Part shown: in pieces, positions 22,419-31,836 of the stretch
Position numbering within the stretch: the first letter of the stretch is position 1
Layout of the letters: each line of letters opens with the position of its first letter
Source: an uncultured Gemmatimonadota bacterium
GTDB taxonomy: Bacteria; Gemmatimonadota; Gemmatimonadetes; Gemmatimonadales; Gemmatimonadaceae
Direction of reading: 5' to 3'
NCBI GenBank assembly: GCA_902826615.1
Contig: CADEFN010000008.1
Coordinates: 169,620 to 233,619 of the forward strand
Length of the DNA: 64,000 nucleotides
Translations under genes and position numbers: made by a program
Notes under the pieces: generated by a model
What the model saw: the letters and a program-made list of their open reading frames with translations, nothing else
Databases searched by the model: none
Told to the model about the DNA's origin: nothing

Positions 22419-24308
22419 ATGATTGCCTTTGCTTTACTCATCGGCCTCGCTGCCGCCGACACTGTGTCATATGCCCGCGAGGAGTCCTGGCTGTGCCGAC
22501 CAGGCCGGCAGGATGCCTGCGCTGTGGACCTCAGCACCACGGTGGTCAGCGCAGATGGCGCTCTCATCGCCGAGGCGGCACCACCTGCTGCCGCGTCGCC
22601 ATCAATCGATTGCTTCTACGTGTATCCCACGGTGTCGCAGGACTCGGGGACCTACAGCGACATGGCGGCCGGCGAGGAGGAGCGCAATGTGGTCCGCCAG
22701 CAGTTCGCCCGATTCCGTTCCGTCTGTCGTCCATTTGCCCCGCTGTATCGCCAGGTGACGCTTGCTGGGCTCGGGGTCATGCTCCGTGGGGGCCCGAGCA
22801 ATGTGCGACTCAACGCCGGGCAGGGCTACGACGATGTACTTGCGGCATGGAACCACTACCTCGCGCGTGACAACAAGGGGCGTGGTGTGATCCTCATCGG
22901 GCATTCGCAAGGCGCGATGATTCTCACCGAACTGGTTCGCCGCGAGATCGATGGAAAACCGGTCCAGAGTCGCATTGTGTCGGCGATGTTGTTAGGCACG
23001 ACCATTCCGGTGCCCAAGGGGCGCGATGTGGGCGGGGCATTCAGCACCTTTCCCGTGTGCCGCGGGGCGTCGCAGACCGGGTGCCTCATCTCCTTTGCGG
23101 CGTTCCGCTCGACGGTGCCACCCGCGGCGCGCGCCTTCTTCGCCCGCGTGGCGGGCGACACGCTCGAAGCGGTGTGCACCAATCCCGCGGCGTTAGGCGG
23201 TGGGGCCGCACCCCTCCACGCCTATCTCACGGGCAAGGGAAGCCTGATCACCGGCGGTGAACGGCCGCAGGTGTGGAGCACCAGGGGGACCGTCGAGACG
23301 CCCTTTGTGAGTGCGCCGTCCCTGCTCACGGGCGAGTGTATCTCCGACGTAGGTGGGTCACGTCTCCAGGTGACGGTCCACGCCAATGTGGGCGACCCTC
23401 GCGCTGACGATATCCCCGGCGACATCGGGACCGGCACACCGGCGCAGCCCCAGTGGGGACTGCACCTCCTCGACGCCAACCTGGCGATGGGCGATCTGGT
23501 GCGTGTGGCGACGACGCAGGCGGCGGCCTACGCGCGGCGTGCAACCATTCCCCGAACGACCAGTGGCCGGCCGGACATGAATGGGATCTGGCAGTCGATG
23601 GGGAGTGCGAACTACAACATCGAACCACACAACGCCGCCGCGGCCATGGCCTGGCGCGCCGGGCCCGTGGTGCCGGTGCCGGCCAGGGAAGTCGTGGCAC
23701 TCGGCGCGATCGGGTCGGTGCCCTCCGGTGCGGGGATTGTGGTGGGAGGGACCATCCCCTACACACCGGAAGCGCTGGCCAAACGTCAGGAGAATCGCGA
23801 GCAGTGGCTGGCGCGCGATCCCGAGGTGCGCTGCTATCTCCCCGGCATTCCGCGCGCCCACTACATGCCGTACCCCTTCCAGGTGTTCCAGAGCGATCGC
23901 TCGGTCTTCTTTACGTACGAATACGCCAGCGCCGTGCGTCAGGTCTACCTCAAGGACCCGGGACCACCGCAGGTGGATTCGTGGATGGGCCAATCGGTGG
24001 GACGGTGGGAGGGAGACTCCTTTGTCGTCGACGTCAACGGGTTCAACGACCAGTCATGGTTTGACCGCGCCGGCAACCATCACAGTGAGGGGATGAAGGT
24101 CACCGAGCGCTTCACGATGACCGACGCCGATCACATGCGGTACGAAGCGACCATCGACGATCCGCGCACCTTCACCCGCCCCTGGCAGATCCGCACCACC
24201 CTGTATCGCAACGTCGAACCCGACGCCCGTCTGGGCCAGTTCAAGTGTGTGGAGTTTGTCGAAGAGCTGCTCTATGGTCATCTGCGCAAGACGCCCCTCA
24301 AGCCCTAG
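22419..24308 (+). CDS. DUF3089 lipase-like hydrolase fused to a 'GRPDMNGIW' domain
   Basis: 629 residues, exported by an N-terminal signal (MIAFALLIGLAAADTVSYA). Residues about 20-350 match the DUF3089 alpha/beta hydrolase family, with IDCFYVYPTVS, the nucleophile elbow LIGHSQGAM (Ser near 165) and PLHAYL carrying the probable catalytic histidine. Residues about 385-629 belong to a different family beginning TSGRPDMNGIW, with SVGRWEGDSFVVDVNGF and KVTERF. The next gene encodes the same family as a separate protein. I see no frameshift, so the fusion looks genuine. The substrate is likely an ester. Confidence 0.78.
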   Translation: MIAFALLIGLAAADTVSYAREESWLCRPGRQDACAVDLSTTVVSADGALIAEAAPPAAASPSIDCFYVYPTVSQDSGTYSDMAAGEEERNVVRQQFARFRSVCRPFAPLYRQVTLAGLGVMLRGGPSNVRLNAGQGYDDVLAAWNHYLARDNKGRGVILIGHSQGAMILTELVRREIDGKPVQSRIVSAMLLGTTIPVPKGRDVGGAFSTFPVCRGASQTGCLISFAAFRSTVPPAARAFFARVAGDTLEAVCTNPAALGGGAAPLHAYLTGKGSLITGGERPQVWSTRGTVETPFVSAPSLLTGECISDVGGSRLQVTVHANVGDPRADDIPGDIGTGTPAQPQWGLHLLDANLAMGDLVRVATTQAAAYARRATIPRTTSGRPDMNGIWQSMGSANYNIEPHNAAAAMAWRAGPVVPVPAREVVALGAIGSVPSGAGIVVGGTIPYTPEALAKRQENREQWLARDPEVRCYLPGIPRAHYMPYPFQVFQSDRSVFFTYEYASAVRQVYLKDPGPPQVDSWMGQSVGRWEGDSFVVDVNGFNDQSWFDRAGNHHSEGMKVTERFTMTDADHMRYEATIDDPRTFTRPWQIRTTLYRNVEPDARLGQFKCVEFVEELLYGHLRKTPLKP

Positions 24309-24315
24309 GCATCAT

Positions 24316-25395
24316 ATGCATCCTACACGTCTCGCCACCCTTGTGCTGGCTGCGGGCTTGCTCGGCGCCAACACGGTCACGGCCCAGGAAAAGGCGCCGC
24401 CGCGGCCCTGGGTGTTGCAGCGCACGCCGGAAGGACATCCCGACCTGCAGGGCAACTGGAGCAACGCCACGCTCACCCCGCTCGAGCGTCCTCCGGGACT
24501 GCCGCTGGTCCTCAGCAAGGAACAGGTCGCCAAACTCGAGAAGGTGCGTACCGACAGCATCGAGAAACTCGGCCAGAAGAGCGATCCCAACCGGCCGGCA
24601 CCGCCCGTGGGTGGTGATGGTTCAACGGGTGCCGCCGGGAACGTCGGAGGCTACAACTACTTCTGGATCGATGCCGGCGATCACATCATGACGATCAATG
24701 GTGAGTCGCGCGGCTCCATCATCGTCGACCCGCCCACGGGGCGTGTGTCACCGCTGACCCCGGAGGCACGGACGCGGCAGTCGGAGCGCTTTGCCCGCAT
24801 GCGCCAATTCGGCGAATACGACAACCCCGAAAACCGGCCTCTCGCCGAGCGATGTATCATGTCGTTTGGCAGCAACGCGGGGCCGCCCATGCTGCCCAAC
24901 TACTTCTACAACAACAACTACACCATCGTCCAGACGCCCACACACGTCATGATCATGACGGAGATGGTGCATGACGCGCGCATCATCCATATGCGCCCGA
25001 AGGAACCGGTGTCGCCGGCGTTGCGCCCGTGGATGGGGGTGTCGTACGGACGGTGGGAGGGAGACACCCTGGTTGTCGAAACCACCAACTTCCATCCGGA
25101 CCAGCTGCTCCGTGGTGCTTCCGAACACCTCAAGCTGACCGAGCGCTTCACCCGCACGGGGCCGTACACCATCTTGTACCGGTTCACGGTGGAAGACCCG
25201 ACCACCTTTACCGCTCCATGGCGCGGGGAACTCGCCTTCAACGCCATGGAAGACCTGTTGTACGAATACGCCTGCCACGAGGCCAACTACGCGTTGTCGA
25301 ACGTGCTGAGTGGTGCACGGGCGCAGGAACGCGAGGCCGCCAAAAAGAAACCGGCCGCAACCAGGCCGAAAGCCAAGCCCCCGGAGTCCCGATGA
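24316..25395 (+). CDS. Exported 'GHPDLQGNW' family protein
   Basis: 359 residues from ATG 24316, seven bases after the previous stop, with a Sec signal (TRLATLVLAAGLLGANTVTAQ). The motifs TPEGHPDLQGNWSN, ERCIMSFG, GVSYGRWEGDTLVVETTNFHP, LTERFTR and the C-terminal lysine-rich tail define a family abundant in Acidobacteriota and Gemmatimonadota. Its activity is unknown to me. It shares its C-terminal half with the fusion protein upstream, so the two probably arose by duplication. Its stop overlaps the start of the next gene (ATGA), indicating an operon. Confidence 0.75.
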   Translation: MHPTRLATLVLAAGLLGANTVTAQEKAPPRPWVLQRTPEGHPDLQGNWSNATLTPLERPPGLPLVLSKEQVAKLEKVRTDSIEKLGQKSDPNRPAPPVGGDGSTGAAGNVGGYNYFWIDAGDHIMTINGESRGSIIVDPPTGRVSPLTPEARTRQSERFARMRQFGEYDNPENRPLAERCIMSFGSNAGPPMLPNYFYNNNYTIVQTPTHVMIMTEMVHDARIIHMRPKEPVSPALRPWMGVSYGRWEGDTLVVETTNFHPDQLLRGASEHLKLTERFTRTGPYTILYRFTVEDPTTFTAPWRGELAFNAMEDLLYEYACHEANYALSNVLSGARAQEREAAKKKPAATRPKAKPPESR

Positions 25396-25838
25396 AACGA
25401 GCCATTCCACTACTGATTGCCGGCACCCTGCTGCTGGGTAGCACCGCGCCGCTCTGGGCGCACCATGCCTTTGGTGCCGAGTTCGATCCCAATGCCCCCA
25501 TCAGGCTTCAGGGAAAGGTGGTGAAACTCGAGTGGGTGAATCCGCACTCCTGGATCCACGTCGAAGTGCCGAAAAAGGGTGGAGGCACCGAGGTGTGGAT
25601 GATCGAGGGTGGTACGCCTAACACCCTGCTGCGCCGCGGGCTCACACGCGAATCGCTCAAGTTCGGGACTGAGCTCATCATCGACGGCTACCAGACCAAG
25701 GATCACTCCCTCAAGCGGGCCAACGGTCGCGACGTCACCTTCACGGACGGGCGCAAGATTTTCATGGGCTCGTCAGGCACAGGTGCGCCCAAGGATGGGC
25801 GCGATCCGACTGAGGCGCCAAAGAAGCCCGGGGCGTAG
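25392..25838 (+). CDS. DUF6152-family exported protein
   Basis: 148 residues with a cleavable signal ending in PLWA and the mature N-terminus HHAFGAEFD. The beta-barrel-like motifs GKVVKLEWVNPHSWIHVEV, MIEGGTPNTLLRRG and the YQTKDHS strand are diagnostic of DUF6152, periplasmic proteins of unknown function that commonly accompany the 'PDLxGxW' family. It overlaps the previous gene by four bases. The GCCTAACA variant of the octamer encodes Pro-Asn here. Confidence 0.82.
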   Translation: MKRAIPLLIAGTLLLGSTAPLWAHHAFGAEFDPNAPIRLQGKVVKLEWVNPHSWIHVEVPKKGGGTEVWMIEGGTPNTLLRRGLTRESLKFGTELIIDGYQTKDHSLKRANGRDVTFTDGRKIFMGSSGTGAPKDGRDPTEAPKKPGA

Positions 25839-25843
25839 TGCCG

Positions 25844-26314
25844 TCAGGACGAGAAGCCGATCCAGCGTCCCGCCGCCGCCACCACAAACCAGAGTGAGAG
25901 CGAGGCCATCGCAACCAGACGAGTGGTGGCGGTGGCCTCTGTCGCGTTGCGTGCCACGCGCTTGCGCACCACAAAGGCAAAGAGCAGCGCCACGGGGGCC
26001 GTCCCCATCTTTACCCAGAAGCTCGGGTTGTAGTAACACTTCAGCGCTTCGGACATGAAGAGCGGGATGCCGGTGGCCAGCATCCCCGCCACCGCAGCCA
26101 GCAGCCAGGGATGCACATCCCCCGCGAGTTGGGCAATCGTCACGCGGCGCACACCCGTGCCCAGCATGCGCAAGTCGAGGAGGAGCACGGCCCCCCCCAG
26201 CGCGCAGAGAAACACGAGGTGGAACGACTCGATGATGGGAAAGAGCCACACCGACGTTCTCACGAGCTGGCCGAGGAACGACGCCTCACACCATTCGAAG
26301 AAGGGCAGCATCAT
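25844..26314 (-). CDS. DUF6644-like membrane protein
   Basis: 156 residues with four transmembrane helices (about 22-46, 66-88, 100-118 and 135-153) and the family pattern ESFHLVFLCALGGAVLLLDLRMLG. It begins at ATG 26314; the stop of the upstream gene overlaps this start (ATGATG), so both form a two-gene operon. The operon converges on the DUF6152 gene, five bases away. The conserved histidine and the neighbouring cytochrome suggest a link to electron transfer, but this is a guess. Confidence 0.7.
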   Translation of the reverse strand: MMLPFFEWCEASFLGQLVRTSVWLFPIIESFHLVFLCALGGAVLLLDLRMLGTGVRRVTIAQLAGDVHPWLLAAVAGMLATGIPLFMSEALKCYYNPSFWVKMGTAPVALLFAFVVRKRVARNATEATATTRLVAMASLSLWFVVAAAGRWIGFSS

Positions 26315-26880
26315 CGTGTGGTGTCCGGCGGAGGCACGACACAACCGGCGAGTGTGTTCACAATAGCAGGTTGTGGCTGCAGGTCGCAGGCAAACCAGTT
26401 GTAGGCGACCAGGCGCCCCGCCACCACGACGCCGGTCCATGCCAGGAGTGAAACAATGGCCGCCACCCGTGCCGCTCGAGGTGGACGTGCGTTGAGCTCC
26501 CACGACGAAACCCCGTCGTGGGTACGGGTGTGGAACCACCAGACATTGAATCCGGCCACGAGAAGGAGCAGCACTTTCAACCTGAAGAAGAGGCTCTCGT
26601 AGTAGGTGACCGGTGTGGCGGTGAAGAGCAGCACACCGGTCACCACCATGATCGCGAATCCGAGGCGGGTCCACGGCAGCAGCCGGTTGGTGAACTCCGA
26701 CGCCGGAACCCTCGCAAAGGCGACTCCCAGGAGCCGGAGGTCGAGCATGGCCGCAGTCCCGACAAAAAGGGTCAGGCTCAGCACATGTGTGGATTCCACC
26801 AGCGGCCAGACATACAACGATTCGTGCAGTGCGATGCTCCAGCGGGTTTCGGCCAGCCGGGTCAAAAGCTCACGGATCAT
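26311..26880 (-). CDS. DUF6644-like membrane protein, paralogue of the next gene
   Basis: 189 residues, four or five transmembrane helices, with ESTHVLSLTLFVGTAAMLDLRLLG matching the same pattern as the downstream protein. The two are therefore tandem paralogues. A histidine in FHTRTHDGV lies between helices 3 and 4. Its start is 30 bases downstream of the end of the cytochrome gene on the same strand, so all three may be one transcript. Confidence 0.7.
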   Translation of the reverse strand: MIRELLTRLAETRWSIALHESLYVWPLVESTHVLSLTLFVGTAAMLDLRLLGVAFARVPASEFTNRLLPWTRLGFAIMVVTGVLLFTATPVTYYESLFFRLKVLLLLVAGFNVWWFHTRTHDGVSSWELNARPPRAARVAAIVSLLAWTGVVVAGRLVAYNWFACDLQPQPAIVNTLAGCVVPPPDTTR

Positions 26881-26910
26881 GCGGCGAAGGGACCGGTTGC
26901 TGCGAAAGTG

Positions 26911-27375
26911 CTACTTGGCATTGGGCCGCATCTGCTCGACGGCGTACTTCGCGTGGCAAGCTGTGCAGGTGTCATACAACACCGCGCCAGCGTTGAACAC
27001 CGCAACTGTGTCGCGTGCCTCGGCCGCATCAATGGCTTTGCGACCGGCGTCGATCATGGCGAGGGTGAGGGTGGTCCATTCACCCGTATCCCGCGCGCGA
27101 GGGGGCATCAGGAGGAGATTCCCGGCCTCGGTCACCATCAGGGCGCCGTTCCTCACCGCGTCCCAGGCCTCAGCAGTTCTGGGCGATGTGTAATGCGTCC
27201 CGGTGGAGTCCTCGATACTGCCCACCGCGTCCCAGTACACGTCTGCCGAGGGCTCGAGCACCTGTGCCATGAGGCGTTTCACATCGGCGACCGGTTGGTA
27301 CGGGGGTGGTGCGGGAGGTTTATCGCAGCCGTTTGCAAGCAGAAGCACGAACAGGAGCGAGAGAGTAGGGCGCAT
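26911..27375 (-). CDS. Monohaem c-type cytochrome lipoprotein
   Basis: 154 residues from ATG 27375. The signal MRPTLSLLFVLLLANGC ends in a lipobox. A single haem motif, CTACHAKY, sits near the C-terminus, as in cytochrome c-prime-like four-helix proteins. It is upstream of, and in line with, two DUF6644-like membrane protein genes, which suggests a small membrane electron-transfer unit (inference). The 198 bases upstream, up to the divergent phosphatase gene, contain no further gene that I can support. Confidence 0.78.
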   Translation of the reverse strand: MRPTLSLLFVLLLANGCDKPPAPPPYQPVADVKRLMAQVLEPSADVYWDAVGSIEDSTGTHYTSPRTAEAWDAVRNGALMVTEAGNLLLMPPRARDTGEWTTLTLAMIDAGRKAIDAAEARDTVAVFNAGAVLYDTCTACHAKYAVEQMRPNAK

Positions 27376-27573
27376 GGCGGGAACATGGTGCGACGACGAG
27401 TTGCCCACCAGCCTCGCGACGCGCCAACTGGTCCACGCGATCGCGGCGTATGACGAGCTCGGCAGGGGTGTGGTGTTTGCCGTGGAGCTGGCAGGTGACT
27501 TTCTTGTTCTTGACGCAGCAACGCGTGCGGTGAAGTTCGGCACTTCACCATCTCAAGCGAAACCGGAGGGGAG

Positions 27574-28443
27574 ATGCGGAAGTCGGCACCACCGGCCCAG
27601 CCTTTGGTCGTCAAGCCACTGGACAGCGAAATCGATGTCCACGGCCTTACGCATGTCGGTCTCAAGCGCCCGACAAACCAGGATCATTTTCTGATTTGCT
27701 CCCTGCGCAAGCAACTGGAAGTGCATGCCAGCAGCCTGAGTGGTGCGCAGCTGCTGCAGGGGGGCACTGAGCGGCTCGCCTTTCTGGCCATGGTGGCGGA
27801 TGGGGTTGGAGGGAGCGCCGGTGGGGAGGAGGCTTCGGAAGCGACGATCGAGTCCATCACGTCGTACCTCACGCATAGCACCCACTGCTACTACACGGCG
27901 GACTCCGAGGACGATCAGGCCTTCATCGAGGCGCTGCAGGATGCCGCGCTGCGTTGTCATGACTCACTGCGGGAGCAGGCGTCGCGTGAAGGGCGACGCA
28001 GTGGTGCGACCACCCTCACACTCTTCATGAGTGTGTGGCCGCGTATCTACCTGCTCCAGGTCGGGGACAGCAGGTATTACCAGTTGCGTGATGGTGCGCT
28101 GACGCAGGTGTCACGGGACCAGACCATGGCGCAGGAGCTGATTGACCGCGGGGTCCTCACTCGCTCCGATCGGGTCGCCGAACGTCTCTCGCACACCCTC
28201 TCCAGTTCCATCGGGGGCCCGCAGTCGGATCCTGTTGTGATGGGCGTCGACAACAACTGGGGCACCGTGCATCTGCTGTGCAGCGATGGACTCACCAAGC
28301 ATGTCAGCGACGAGCAGATCCGCGACCGGCTCTCGCAGATGACCTCGGCCCGTCAGGTGGCGGAAGCGCTCCTGCAGGATGCGCTGGACGGTGGCGGGAG
28401 CGACAACATCACCATCATCGTCGGTCGCGCGCACGCTCAGTAG
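27574..28443 (+). CDS. PP2C/PPM-family serine/threonine phosphatase
   Basis: 289 residues. The PPM metal-binding aspartates are in VGLKRPTNQDHF, MVADGVGG, LLQVGDSRYYQL, LLCSDGLTKHV and GGSDNITIIVG, so the enzyme should be an active Mn/Mg-dependent protein phosphatase. There is no membrane segment and no partner kinase in the window. The sequence GGAGGGGAG just before the ATG is a strong ribosome-binding site. Confidence 0.93.
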   Translation: MRKSAPPAQPLVVKPLDSEIDVHGLTHVGLKRPTNQDHFLICSLRKQLEVHASSLSGAQLLQGGTERLAFLAMVADGVGGSAGGEEASEATIESITSYLTHSTHCYYTADSEDDQAFIEALQDAALRCHDSLREQASREGRRSGATTLTLFMSVWPRIYLLQVGDSRYYQLRDGALTQVSRDQTMAQELIDRGVLTRSDRVAERLSHTLSSSIGGPQSDPVVMGVDNNWGTVHLLCSDGLTKHVSDEQIRDRLSQMTSARQVAEALLQDALDGGGSDNITIIVGRAHAQ

Positions 28444-28470
28444 CCGTGGTGCGCGCGAGAGCGGGCCTCT

Positions 28471-28495
28471 CCCCGGGGTACGCACGACCCCGGGG
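28471..28495. terminator. Hairpin between convergent genes (putative terminator)
   Basis: CCCCGGGGT (28471-28479) and ACCCCGGGG (28487-28495) form a perfect 9-bp stem with a seven-base loop, midway between the stops of the phosphatase and the glycosyltransferase genes. There is no clear T-tract for the + strand; read on the - strand the hairpin is preceded by ATATTT. It may act in both directions. Confidence 0.55.
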
Positions 28496-28503
28496 AAATA
28501 TCT

Positions 28504-30804
28504 CTACTTCTTGCCCGCTGACTCCTTCGGTGCCACGTCGAGCGGCACAGCGGGTTTCACGTCGCCAGTTGGTGCAGCCCCTTCGACCGCCGCGAAGTTG
28601 AAGAATTCGGAGATGCGTGTGGCCTGTGCAACTCGCTTGGCGTCGGCCAGCGCCTTGTCGGCACCTGCCTTGTCGCCAGTGGTCTGCAGCATGTCATAGA
28701 CCATGAAGCCGGTCTGCACGTACAGTGCGGGAATGCCCACGGAGGGTTTGTCCACCCAGCCGTCCTTCTTGATGAACGACGCTTTCCCCTTGAACACATC
28801 TTCCCACAGCGCCTTGCTGCGCTTCACATCCACAAAGCCCTCACCCGGCACCAGCAGGGTGTCGTTGCCATTGGCCGGCACGTTAGGCACCAGCCGACGC
28901 GCGAGCCCCTGCGTGATGAGGTAGGGGTCGATCCCCAGCTCGCGGCCATAGCTGCCGGCCGTGCGCGAGATGTAGATGGGGCGCACACCGCAGTTGTCCT
29001 TGATCATCTGCAGCACAAAGATGTCGGCTCGCGTGAGCACCCGCGGATCGATGCGCGCCCGGATGGTGCCGCAGGCGTCGAAGCCGACCGTATCCTGCAG
29101 CTGGTAGGCAAGGGGAATGCTGTCCACCTGGTCGAGGGTCATCTTCACGGGAGGACCGCTCGGCTTCTTCCAGTTGCCACCGCGATAAATCGCCGGGCCG
29201 GCGGCCTCGTCGTAGTCCCGCACCGGGTTGCGGACGAGCTGCCGCGTGTACCAGTCGGTGTTGAGCAGCGACGTATTGGCCACGATCACATCGCGACGAA
29301 TGCCCTCGACCTCCTGCGCATACCAGAGCGGGAAGGTGTCGTTGTCGCCGACGGTGACCAGCACGCCGTACGGCTCCACCGAGTTGAGCATATCGTGCGC
29401 GAAGGACGCCGTGGTGTCGTCGCCCTTGCGGGTTGAGGCACCCCAATTGCCCACCATCGGCACGCAGGCAATCAGCAGGACAGGCGCCGCCATGAGCCAG
29501 CTGCGACGCTTGGGCAGGTCGAGGGTGGCCTTCCCGAGCTTGATCTGCTCACTGCCGAGGAGTGAGGCAATGGACTCCCACACAAACACCAGACCTAACG
29601 CGGCCCACACACTCCACGCGGAGAAACTCCACAGGTAGAAGTAGTCACGGTCACGCACCTCGCGATCCACACCGTCCCCAAGCTCAGGCGCCTGCGACGC
29701 GCCGTACTTGAAGTTCAGGTAGTAAATGAGGAGCAGCGTCATGGTGAACATGAGCGGCCCGAAGAACCAGAATGACTGCTTGTCGCGTTTCCAGTGCACC
29801 CACCCGCCAAAGAGCCCGAGCACCAGGAAGAGCGCCGCCAGTACCGCCTGGAGCGCCTGGCTCTGACCGTACGGGTCGCGCCACCACTGCCATTTGAAGT
29901 AGAGCCACCACATCCCGACCTGCGCGCTGAAGGGCGCGTTGCGCTCGGTGACGGGAGGTTTGCCGTACTGTTCGCGATTGAAGTTGTACTTGAAGAGCTC
30001 CCAGGTACGGGCGCTGAACGTGCACTCGGCGGTGATGCCGTTGACGCACCCCGTGGGCTCGCCTTCGTTGATGAGGGGCTGGTACGCGGCCCGGATGGGC
30101 TGCGTGGCAAAGGGAGTCATGCCGATGACCAGCGCACCAACACAGGCGAGCACGAGCTTCCAGCGAAGGAGTGTGGCAGGGCGGCGGATAAGTACGGCCA
30201 GGCCAACCGCGGGGGCGGCGAGCATGCCCGCCATGTGGTTGGCGTACCCCAGGCCCAGGATGTAGGCGATGAGGATGAGAAGTTTGTCGGCCTTGGGTCC
30301 GTCGGGGTCGTCACACCAGCGGACCGTGAGCCAGGCGCATAACGCCACGCCCACCATCGCCACGGTGTAGACCTTCTCGTTGATGACGGATTGGCTCCAC
30401 ACCGTGAATGCGGTGGCGCCGATCAGTGCGGCCAGCCCGCCACCAACGATGCGCTGCCACCGTTCGGCGAGCCAGCTGACCAGCACACGTTCCGTGATCA
30501 GAAACCACATGCCGGCCGAGACGGCGCTGCAAATGGCGGCCAGCAGGTTGATACGCATCGCCACACCGGGCGCGATGGGAAGGATCGAGAAAAATCGGCC
30601 CAGCAGAACGAAGAAGGGATTCCCGGGAGGATGCGGAAGCCCCATGATATAGGCGGCCGCGATGTACTCACTCGTATCCCACATGGCCGTCGATGGACCA
30701 AGGGTGAGGATGTAGAGGAGCAGGACCAGCGCGCCCGCGCCGGCAGCGGCAAGGTACGAGGGCCGGTAATCGAGTTCGCTGGAGGACGCTGCGGCAGTTC
30801 CCAT
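28504..30804 (-). CDS. DUF2723/TMEM260-like membrane glycosyltransferase
   Basis: 766 residues from ATG 30804. The N-terminal half holds about ten transmembrane helices with the signature PSTAMWDTSEYIAAAYIMGLP and HPPGNPFFVLLGR, which includes the acidic residue and His-Pro-Pro typical of the DUF2723 family. Human TMEM260 in that family is a protein O-mannosyltransferase. The C-terminal 350 residues are soluble, begin near GDNDTFPLWYAQEVEG and end in a short helical repeat. It probably glycosylates exported proteins or envelope glycans. The 26 residues added by an upstream ATG are not family-like. Confidence 0.83.
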   Translation of the reverse strand: MGTAAASSSELDYRPSYLAAAGAGALVLLLYILTLGPSTAMWDTSEYIAAAYIMGLPHPPGNPFFVLLGRFFSILPIAPGVAMRINLLAAICSAVSAGMWFLITERVLVSWLAERWQRIVGGGLAALIGATAFTVWSQSVINEKVYTVAMVGVALCAWLTVRWCDDPDGPKADKLLILIAYILGLGYANHMAGMLAAPAVGLAVLIRRPATLLRWKLVLACVGALVIGMTPFATQPIRAAYQPLINEGEPTGCVNGITAECTFSARTWELFKYNFNREQYGKPPVTERNAPFSAQVGMWWLYFKWQWWRDPYGQSQALQAVLAALFLVLGLFGGWVHWKRDKQSFWFFGPLMFTMTLLLIYYLNFKYGASQAPELGDGVDREVRDRDYFYLWSFSAWSVWAALGLVFVWESIASLLGSEQIKLGKATLDLPKRRSWLMAAPVLLIACVPMVGNWGASTRKGDDTTASFAHDMLNSVEPYGVLVTVGDNDTFPLWYAQEVEGIRRDVIVANTSLLNTDWYTRQLVRNPVRDYDEAAGPAIYRGGNWKKPSGPPVKMTLDQVDSIPLAYQLQDTVGFDACGTIRARIDPRVLTRADIFVLQMIKDNCGVRPIYISRTAGSYGRELGIDPYLITQGLARRLVPNVPANGNDTLLVPGEGFVDVKRSKALWEDVFKGKASFIKKDGWVDKPSVGIPALYVQTGFMVYDMLQTTGDKAGADKALADAKRVAQATRISEFFNFAAVEGAAPTGDVKPAVPLDVAPKESAGKK

Positions 30805-30934
30805 AAGTATCCGATGTGTGGCGCGACCGGTGTCCCGGTTGGTCACGAACGGACCGGGAGGGGTTCCCGGCCGGAAAGCCACGAAAGCTAACCGCGCGCC
30901 TTGCGGGGTGGGGAGACGCGACGAGGGGATGGGG

Positions 30935-30964
30935 TTGGCCAGCGGAGTGTTTTCGCCCTACGTT
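30935..30964 (+). promoter_or_regulatory. Promoter with near-leaderless start
   Basis: TTGGCC (30935-30940) and TACGTT (30959-30964) are 18 bases apart, and the ATG of the 95-residue gene lies eight bases after the -10 box. Confidence 0.4.
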
Positions 30965-30972
30965 TTGCCCCC

Positions 30973-31260
30973 ATGATCAAGAAACTGACCCGGATTACCT
31001 CCCGTGCAGCCGAGCCCCGACTCGCCGACCCCTGGAAAGAGCCGTACACGGTACGGGTGCGCTACCGAACGCACGCCCTCGTGGGCAACTGCAAGTCGCT
31101 CGCTGACGCCCGCAAAGTGGCTCTCGTGCACGTGAAAGACGTGGGAGTCCGCGACGTGTCGATCACCAAAATGGCCGACTGGCCAAGCCGTGACCGGCTG
31201 GTGGTGGCGCGCGCCCAGTGGCTCAAGAAGACCAGCAAACTCCGCTGGACCCTGATCTGA
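30973..31260 (+). CDS. Small basic protein of unknown function
   Basis: 95 residues, rich in lysine and arginine, no signal peptide (MIKKLTRITSRAAEPRLADP). The middle (YTVRVRYRTHALVGNCKSLADARKVALVHVKDVG) looks like a small alpha/beta fold. I do not recognise it. It stands alone between divergent and convergent neighbours. Confidence 0.6.
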   Translation: MIKKLTRITSRAAEPRLADPWKEPYTVRVRYRTHALVGNCKSLADARKVALVHVKDVGVRDVSITKMADWPSRDRLVVARAQWLKKTSKLRWTLI

Positions 31261-31280
31261 CCCGGCCCAGGGCGTGATCG

Positions 31281-31829
31281 CTACGCCTTTGCCTCCGGGT
31301 ACTTCGTCGCGAGGCGCTCCATGGTGTTCATGTTCCTGAAGGTGACGTCGGTGCCAAAGGTGCGCTCGAACTTCACCTTGAAGAACGGGGACTCGCTCTG
31401 CTTCGTCTGCGACGCCCAATAGAATTCGCGCCCGCTGCTGGCAAATCGATCGGCCTCACTGTCAAACTCGCGCATGCGCTTGAGTGCGCTGGCGTTCAGC
31501 GGGTCGCGGAGCAGGCCGACATTGACCACCACGGCGTTCGCCATGAACGCCGCGGGGAAGGGTTGTGTATCGCAAATGGCCCGGAGTTCCTGGCCGTTCC
31601 GCAGAAAAACCGGCACGGCGTAGCCAAGCGCCTCTTCGAGCCCCTCACCGATCGTTTTCTCACGTGAGGCCGAACTGGTGCGGCCCTTTGCTTCGAGGAT
31701 CACGTTGCCGGAGGCAATAAATGTCTCGGCGCCGGGGTACCCCAGGTCCGCAAAGATCTTGCGCAGACGCTCCATGGTGACGGTGTGGCCGCCAATGTTG
31801 ATCGCCTTGAGGAATGCGAAGTACCGCAC
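31281..31829 (-). CDS. DUF1697-family protein
   Basis: 182 residues. The N-terminus RYFAFLKAINIGGHTVTMERLRKIF and FIASGNVILEAKG are diagnostic of DUF1697, a widespread cytoplasmic family of unknown function with a two-lobed alpha/beta fold. The gene follows purH in the same direction with a gap of only seven bases, so it is probably the last gene of the pur transcript. Confidence 0.88.
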   Translation of the reverse strand: MRYFAFLKAINIGGHTVTMERLRKIFADLGYPGAETFIASGNVILEAKGRTSSASREKTIGEGLEEALGYAVPVFLRNGQELRAICDTQPFPAAFMANAVVVNVGLLRDPLNASALKRMREFDSEADRFASSGREFYWASQTKQSESPFFKVKFERTFGTDVTFRNMNTMERLATKYPEAKA

Positions 31830-31836
31830 GCCGCGA

